Shown: positions 13,674-15,416 of the stretch, one piece after another | How positions within the stretch are numbered: the first letter of the stretch is position 1 | How the letters are laid out: the number at the start of each line of letters is the position of its first letter | NCBI GenBank assembly: GCA_035513135.1 | Contig: DATKCQ010000005.1 | Coordinates: 1 to 15,416, forward strand | Length of the DNA: 15,416 nt | Source: Thermohalobaculum sp035513135 | Lineage (GTDB): Bacteria > Pseudomonadota > Alphaproteobacteria > Rhodobacterales > Rhodobacteraceae | Direction: 5' to 3' | Translations under genes and position numbers: made by a program | Notes under the pieces: generated by a model | Databases searched by the model: none | What the model saw: the letters and a program-made list of their open reading frames with translations, nothing else | Told to the model about the DNA's origin: nothing

Positions 13674-13880
13674 ATGCGGCACCGCATTGAGCTCGCGCAC
13701 CTCCATGACGAAGTCGGCCGTGTCGTAGCTCTTGTCGGCGCCGATGGTGACGCGCCGTCCGGTGTCGCGGGCGACGCCCTCGAGCATCGCAAGGGCGGCG
13801 AGCCGCTCGGCCGTGCCGGTGGCCCGCGTCAGCTCGGCATCGACGACGAGACCGCTGCGGTTCTCCCCAGCACCCGCGCC
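13672..13880 (-). pseudogene. IS5-family transposase, internal/C-terminal fragment
   Basis: Read on the minus strand, the frame gives ENRSGLVVDAELTRATGTAE, then AALAMLEG, then TIGADKSYDTADFVMEVREL and PHVA. This is the conserved stretch of IS5-type DDE transposases around the second catalytic Asp (in GADKSYD). The part before ENRS has lost the expected Gly-His-x-Leu-Met and reads Gly-Pro-Gly-Ala-Gly-Ala-Gly instead, which suggests an indel. The part after PHVA, including the catalytic Glu, is gone, replaced by the IS30-like sequence. The stretch beyond 13892 shows no transposase similarity. Confidence 0.7.
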
Positions 13881-13892
13881 CGGCCCATCCAT

Positions 13893-14075
13893 CCCCCTCC
13901 ATGACCTCTCCGAGGCATTCAGGACCGGACACTTCGCGCGCTACCTGAATCGGACAGATCATACGCTATTTATATGGAAGGGGTGGACCGTTGAACGGCG
14001 CCGATTGCTGTGCGAGACTTCCCGCATCCAATTGCGTTGGATTCGTTTGAATTGTAGCACGGTAACGAGGCCAAG
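13893..14075. other. Gene-free gap upstream of the phosphatase
   Basis: I see no gene in these 183 bp. The GC content drops along it. It contains the AT-rich ACGCTATTTATATGG near 13964-13978 and the ribosome site of the next gene. A weak promoter candidate is TTGCGT (14032-14037) with TAGCAC 17 bp on. Confidence 0.5.
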
Positions 14076-14621
14076 ATGTTCCTGATCTGTATCACTCATG
14101 GTGACGCCCGCACTGTTGAGCCGCGCGAGGCTTTCCGCGCTCTGACTGAGCAGGGGCGCGCCGATGTTGAGAAAGCCGGCGCGAGATTTCTCTCCATCCT
14201 GCCGGGTTTGGCTCCCGAGTTGGATGACGGCCGCATCACTATCGATTGGATTGTTAGTTCGCCCCACGCGAGATGCATCGAGACCGTCGTTCTTTTCGCA
14301 GACGTGATTCGAAGGCTTACGCGGACATCCGAGATCAGCGTCAATAGTCTGCTAAACGAGAAGAAGGGTGGGCGGCTTCAGGGTGCTGACCTTCAGACGG
14401 TCGCACAGGAGCGAAGAGGGGAGTGCTTCCTCCTCTCGACGCATGGCGATCTCGCGGGCGCATTGCCGCCATCAGCCAGGCTGGCCTCGCCACACGATCA
14501 GGGGTGGTTCAAGGGCCGCCCAGCATACGCGCTCATTGATTATGATCGAGACACTGTCTGGGACGACGCGAGAGTGATGAAATGCGAAGTTCTCGGATGG
14601 CAGGATGTCCTGATCCCGTGA
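14076..14621 (+). CDS. SixA-like histidine phosphatase superfamily protein, divergent
   Basis: This 181-residue protein looks like a branch 2/SixA-type histidine phosphatase. Family members use a phospho-histidine intermediate and, for SixA, remove phosphate from histidine of phosphorelay proteins. The N-terminus MFLICITHGDA lines up with the usual (I/L)xRHG(D/E)A; the nucleophile would be His8, but the preceding Arg is Thr7. FRALTEQGRADVEKAGARFL fits the conserved R-x-L-T-x-x-G segment, IVSSPHARCIET the SSPxxRxxQT motif, and LLSTHGDL the second-histidine region. GAGG is 6 nt before the ATG. The gene is visibly lower in GC than the chromosomal genes and stands alone between IS remnants and a prophage-type gene, with which it converges 8 bp apart. 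It looks like recently acquired cargo. Family call likely; activity uncertain because of the Thr. Confidence 0.72.
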   Translation: MFLICITHGDARTVEPREAFRALTEQGRADVEKAGARFLSILPGLAPELDDGRITIDWIVSSPHARCIETVVLFADVIRRLTRTSEISVNSLLNEKKGGRLQGADLQTVAQERRGECFLLSTHGDLAGALPPSARLASPHDQGWFKGRPAYALIDYDRDTVWDDARVMKCEVLGWQDVLIP

Positions 14622-14629
14622 ATGGACGG

Positions 14630-15150
14630 TCATGCTCGCCTCGACAGCGGAGTATCCGTGTTGATCAAGAGCGGCGAGGCGACCATTTCCTGCCATACGT
14701 GAGCAGCACCGCGCGCAGGCGGCGTCTCGACGGCAAACCTCGTCGGCCGCGGCGCGAAGCGCTCGCCCCATTCCCGCTTCGGCCCGAGGTCGATGTGGAT
14801 GAAGTCCGAGCGCGGATAGAAGCCGAAGCCGAGGAAGCCCGCCCCGCGGCCGCCGCCTCGAAGGCCACCGGGTCGTGGTTCGACATGGCGATGTCGAAGG
14901 CGGTGCCCTCCATGTGTTTCGAGCGCTTCGCGCCGCCGACGGCGCGGTTGTGCTCGGGGCTGCGATACGCCGAGCGGACGAGGAAGGGCTTGCCGAGTCG
15001 GTCCCGCAGCGCCTGCAGCCGGTCGAGCGCGACCTCGTTGACGAGCAGCTTCCCCGTCCCGCGGCAGGCGATCTCGGCCGGCGAGAAGTTCTTCCACCGC
15101 CAGGCGCCCTCGGGCACCTCGCGCCAATGGTCGTAGAAGGTTGTGGTCAT
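14630..15150 (-). pseudogene. M15-family peptidase (phage endolysin-like), frameshifted
   Basis: The gene encodes a D-Ala-D-Ala carboxypeptidase/endopeptidase of the M15_3 type, used by phages for lysis. The ATG at 15150 has GGAGG 7 nt upstream. The first ~102 residues are in one frame: FYDHWREVPEGAWRWKNFSP, VRSAYRSPEHNRAVGG, and the zinc motif SKHMEGTAFD (His79, Asp86). Near 14840-14850, at a run of four G on the coding strand, the frame is lost; the continuation GFLGFGFYPRSDFIHIDLGP, with the third zinc ligand in HIDLG, is one base out. A one-base deletion explains it. In the second frame the text after VETPPAR no longer looks like the family and stops at 14630. A sequencing error in the G-run is possible. 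Confidence 0.8.
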
Positions 15151-15227
15151 AATGGTCCTCCAGAACGGAAAAGCCTGCCACGAGGGCGGGCCGGGTTAGC
15201 GGGCTTGGTGGGTGCGAGACGCCGCGA

Positions 15228-15416
15228 TCAGTCCCAGCGGCGGCTGATCCATGCGCGCAGAACGGAGATCACGTCCTGGCGCAGGCTGCGGGCGAGCTGC
15301 ATCAATGCCTCGATCAGCGGCCGCGCGGTCAGCCCGAGGATGGCGCCTATCATCGAGCTCCCCTCGGGGCGGAGAGCGAGCAGCTCGGCGATGCCAGGCG
15401 CCACGAAGCCGATGAT
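15228..15416 (-). CDS. Unidentified protein, C-terminal 62 residues (partial)
   Basis: The frame is open from the right edge of the window to a TGA at 15228. It reads IIGFVAPGIAELLALRPEGS, MIGAILGLTARPLIEALMQL, ARSLRQDVISVLRAWISRRW and a final Asp. The pattern of hydrophobic and amphipathic helices with a basic C-terminus would suit a small membrane-associated or holin-like protein, and it lies 77 bp upstream of the endolysin-like gene in the same direction, a usual phage lysis arrangement. I do not recognise a family, and the start lies outside the window. Confidence 0.5.
   Translation of the reverse strand: MIGFVAPGIAELLALRPEGSSMIGAILGLTARPLIEALMQLARSLRQDVISVLRAWISRRWD

Larger units (their letters stand above)
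13346..13892. mobile_element. Mosaic of IS30-family and IS5-family remnants
   Basis: The left part (about 13346-13673) is the 5' end of an IS30-family element: a probable terminal repeat (ATTCCAGTTTGAAGTGCAACAC), a promoter and the transposase N-terminus on the plus strand. It is joined near 13670-13678 to a fragment of an IS5-family transposase on the minus strand (about 13880 to 13672). The bases CGCGACATG at the join fit both genes. No complete element or matching right-end repeat is visible, so neither is likely to be active. The exact outer ends are estimates. Confidence 0.65.

Noticed and set aside
13296..13892. One 198-residue minus-strand protein
   Set aside because: The frame is a chance fusion of an IS5 fragment, the antisense of an IS30 fragment and a piece of the restriction remnant.
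13959..14267. A 102-residue minus-strand frame
   Set aside because: It is antisense to the phosphatase start and its promoter region, with no ribosome site or motif.
14840..14850. Programmed -1 frameshift in the M15 gene
   Set aside because: No X-XXY-YYZ slippery site or clear downstream structure; a deletion or sequencing error is simpler.

Overview
The window is high-GC DNA (most codons end in G or C) from an alphaproteobacterium, probably Rhodobacterales or a near relative. The main pointers are an LsrB/VtlR-type LysR regulator, a fused ~1140-residue indolepyruvate:ferredoxin oxidoreductase, and the operon dac-tmk-holB-tatD-MBL hydrolase, an order I associate with this class. I cannot place it more finely.

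Positions 1-12230 look like stable chromosome. A LysR regulator (minus) is divergent from a secreted orphan protein (plus). That protein converges, with a 4-bp gap, on an HxlR regulator (minus) with a repetitive C-terminal tail. The HxlR gene is divergent from a short-chain dehydrogenase/reductase (plus), followed by the large 2-oxoacid:ferredoxin oxidoreductase (plus). A ~180-bp convergent gap with a REP-like hairpin leads into a tightly packed minus-strand operon read from 11952 down to 7374: D-Ala-D-Ala carboxypeptidase, thymidylate kinase, DNA polymerase III delta', TatD nuclease and a PhnP-like metallo-beta-lactamase hydrolase. This operon links cell-wall trimming, dTTP supply and clamp loading.

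A tRNA-Ser(UGA) gene with encoded CCA (12231-12318) marks an abrupt change. From there to about 14075 the DNA is accessory and decaying. On the minus strand there are four neighbouring coding remnants: a fragment that reads like the C-terminal specificity domain of a type ISP restriction-modification enzyme, a small unnamed protein, another unnamed coding stretch, and an intact small HTH protein. The type ISP fragment is cut off by a mosaic of an IS30-family 5' half joined tail to tail with an IS5-family 3' remnant.

From 14076 to the end are a lone SixA-like histidine phosphatase gene of lower GC and unusual active-site motif (Thr-His-Gly instead of Arg-His-Gly), a prophage-type M15 peptidase (endolysin-like) broken by a single-base frameshift, and the 3' end of an unidentified gene that reads toward it. 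The simplest reading is a tRNA-Ser integration site that has collected defence, transposon and prophage fragments.

I do not see a complete new multi-gene system. The best candidates for a second look are the decayed restriction cluster, the solitary divergent phosphatase, the LsrB-like regulator lacking its usual cysteine with its secreted divergent partner, and the in-frame tandem repeats inside two chromosomal genes. All family assignments come from reading motifs and memory of the families; no database search was run.
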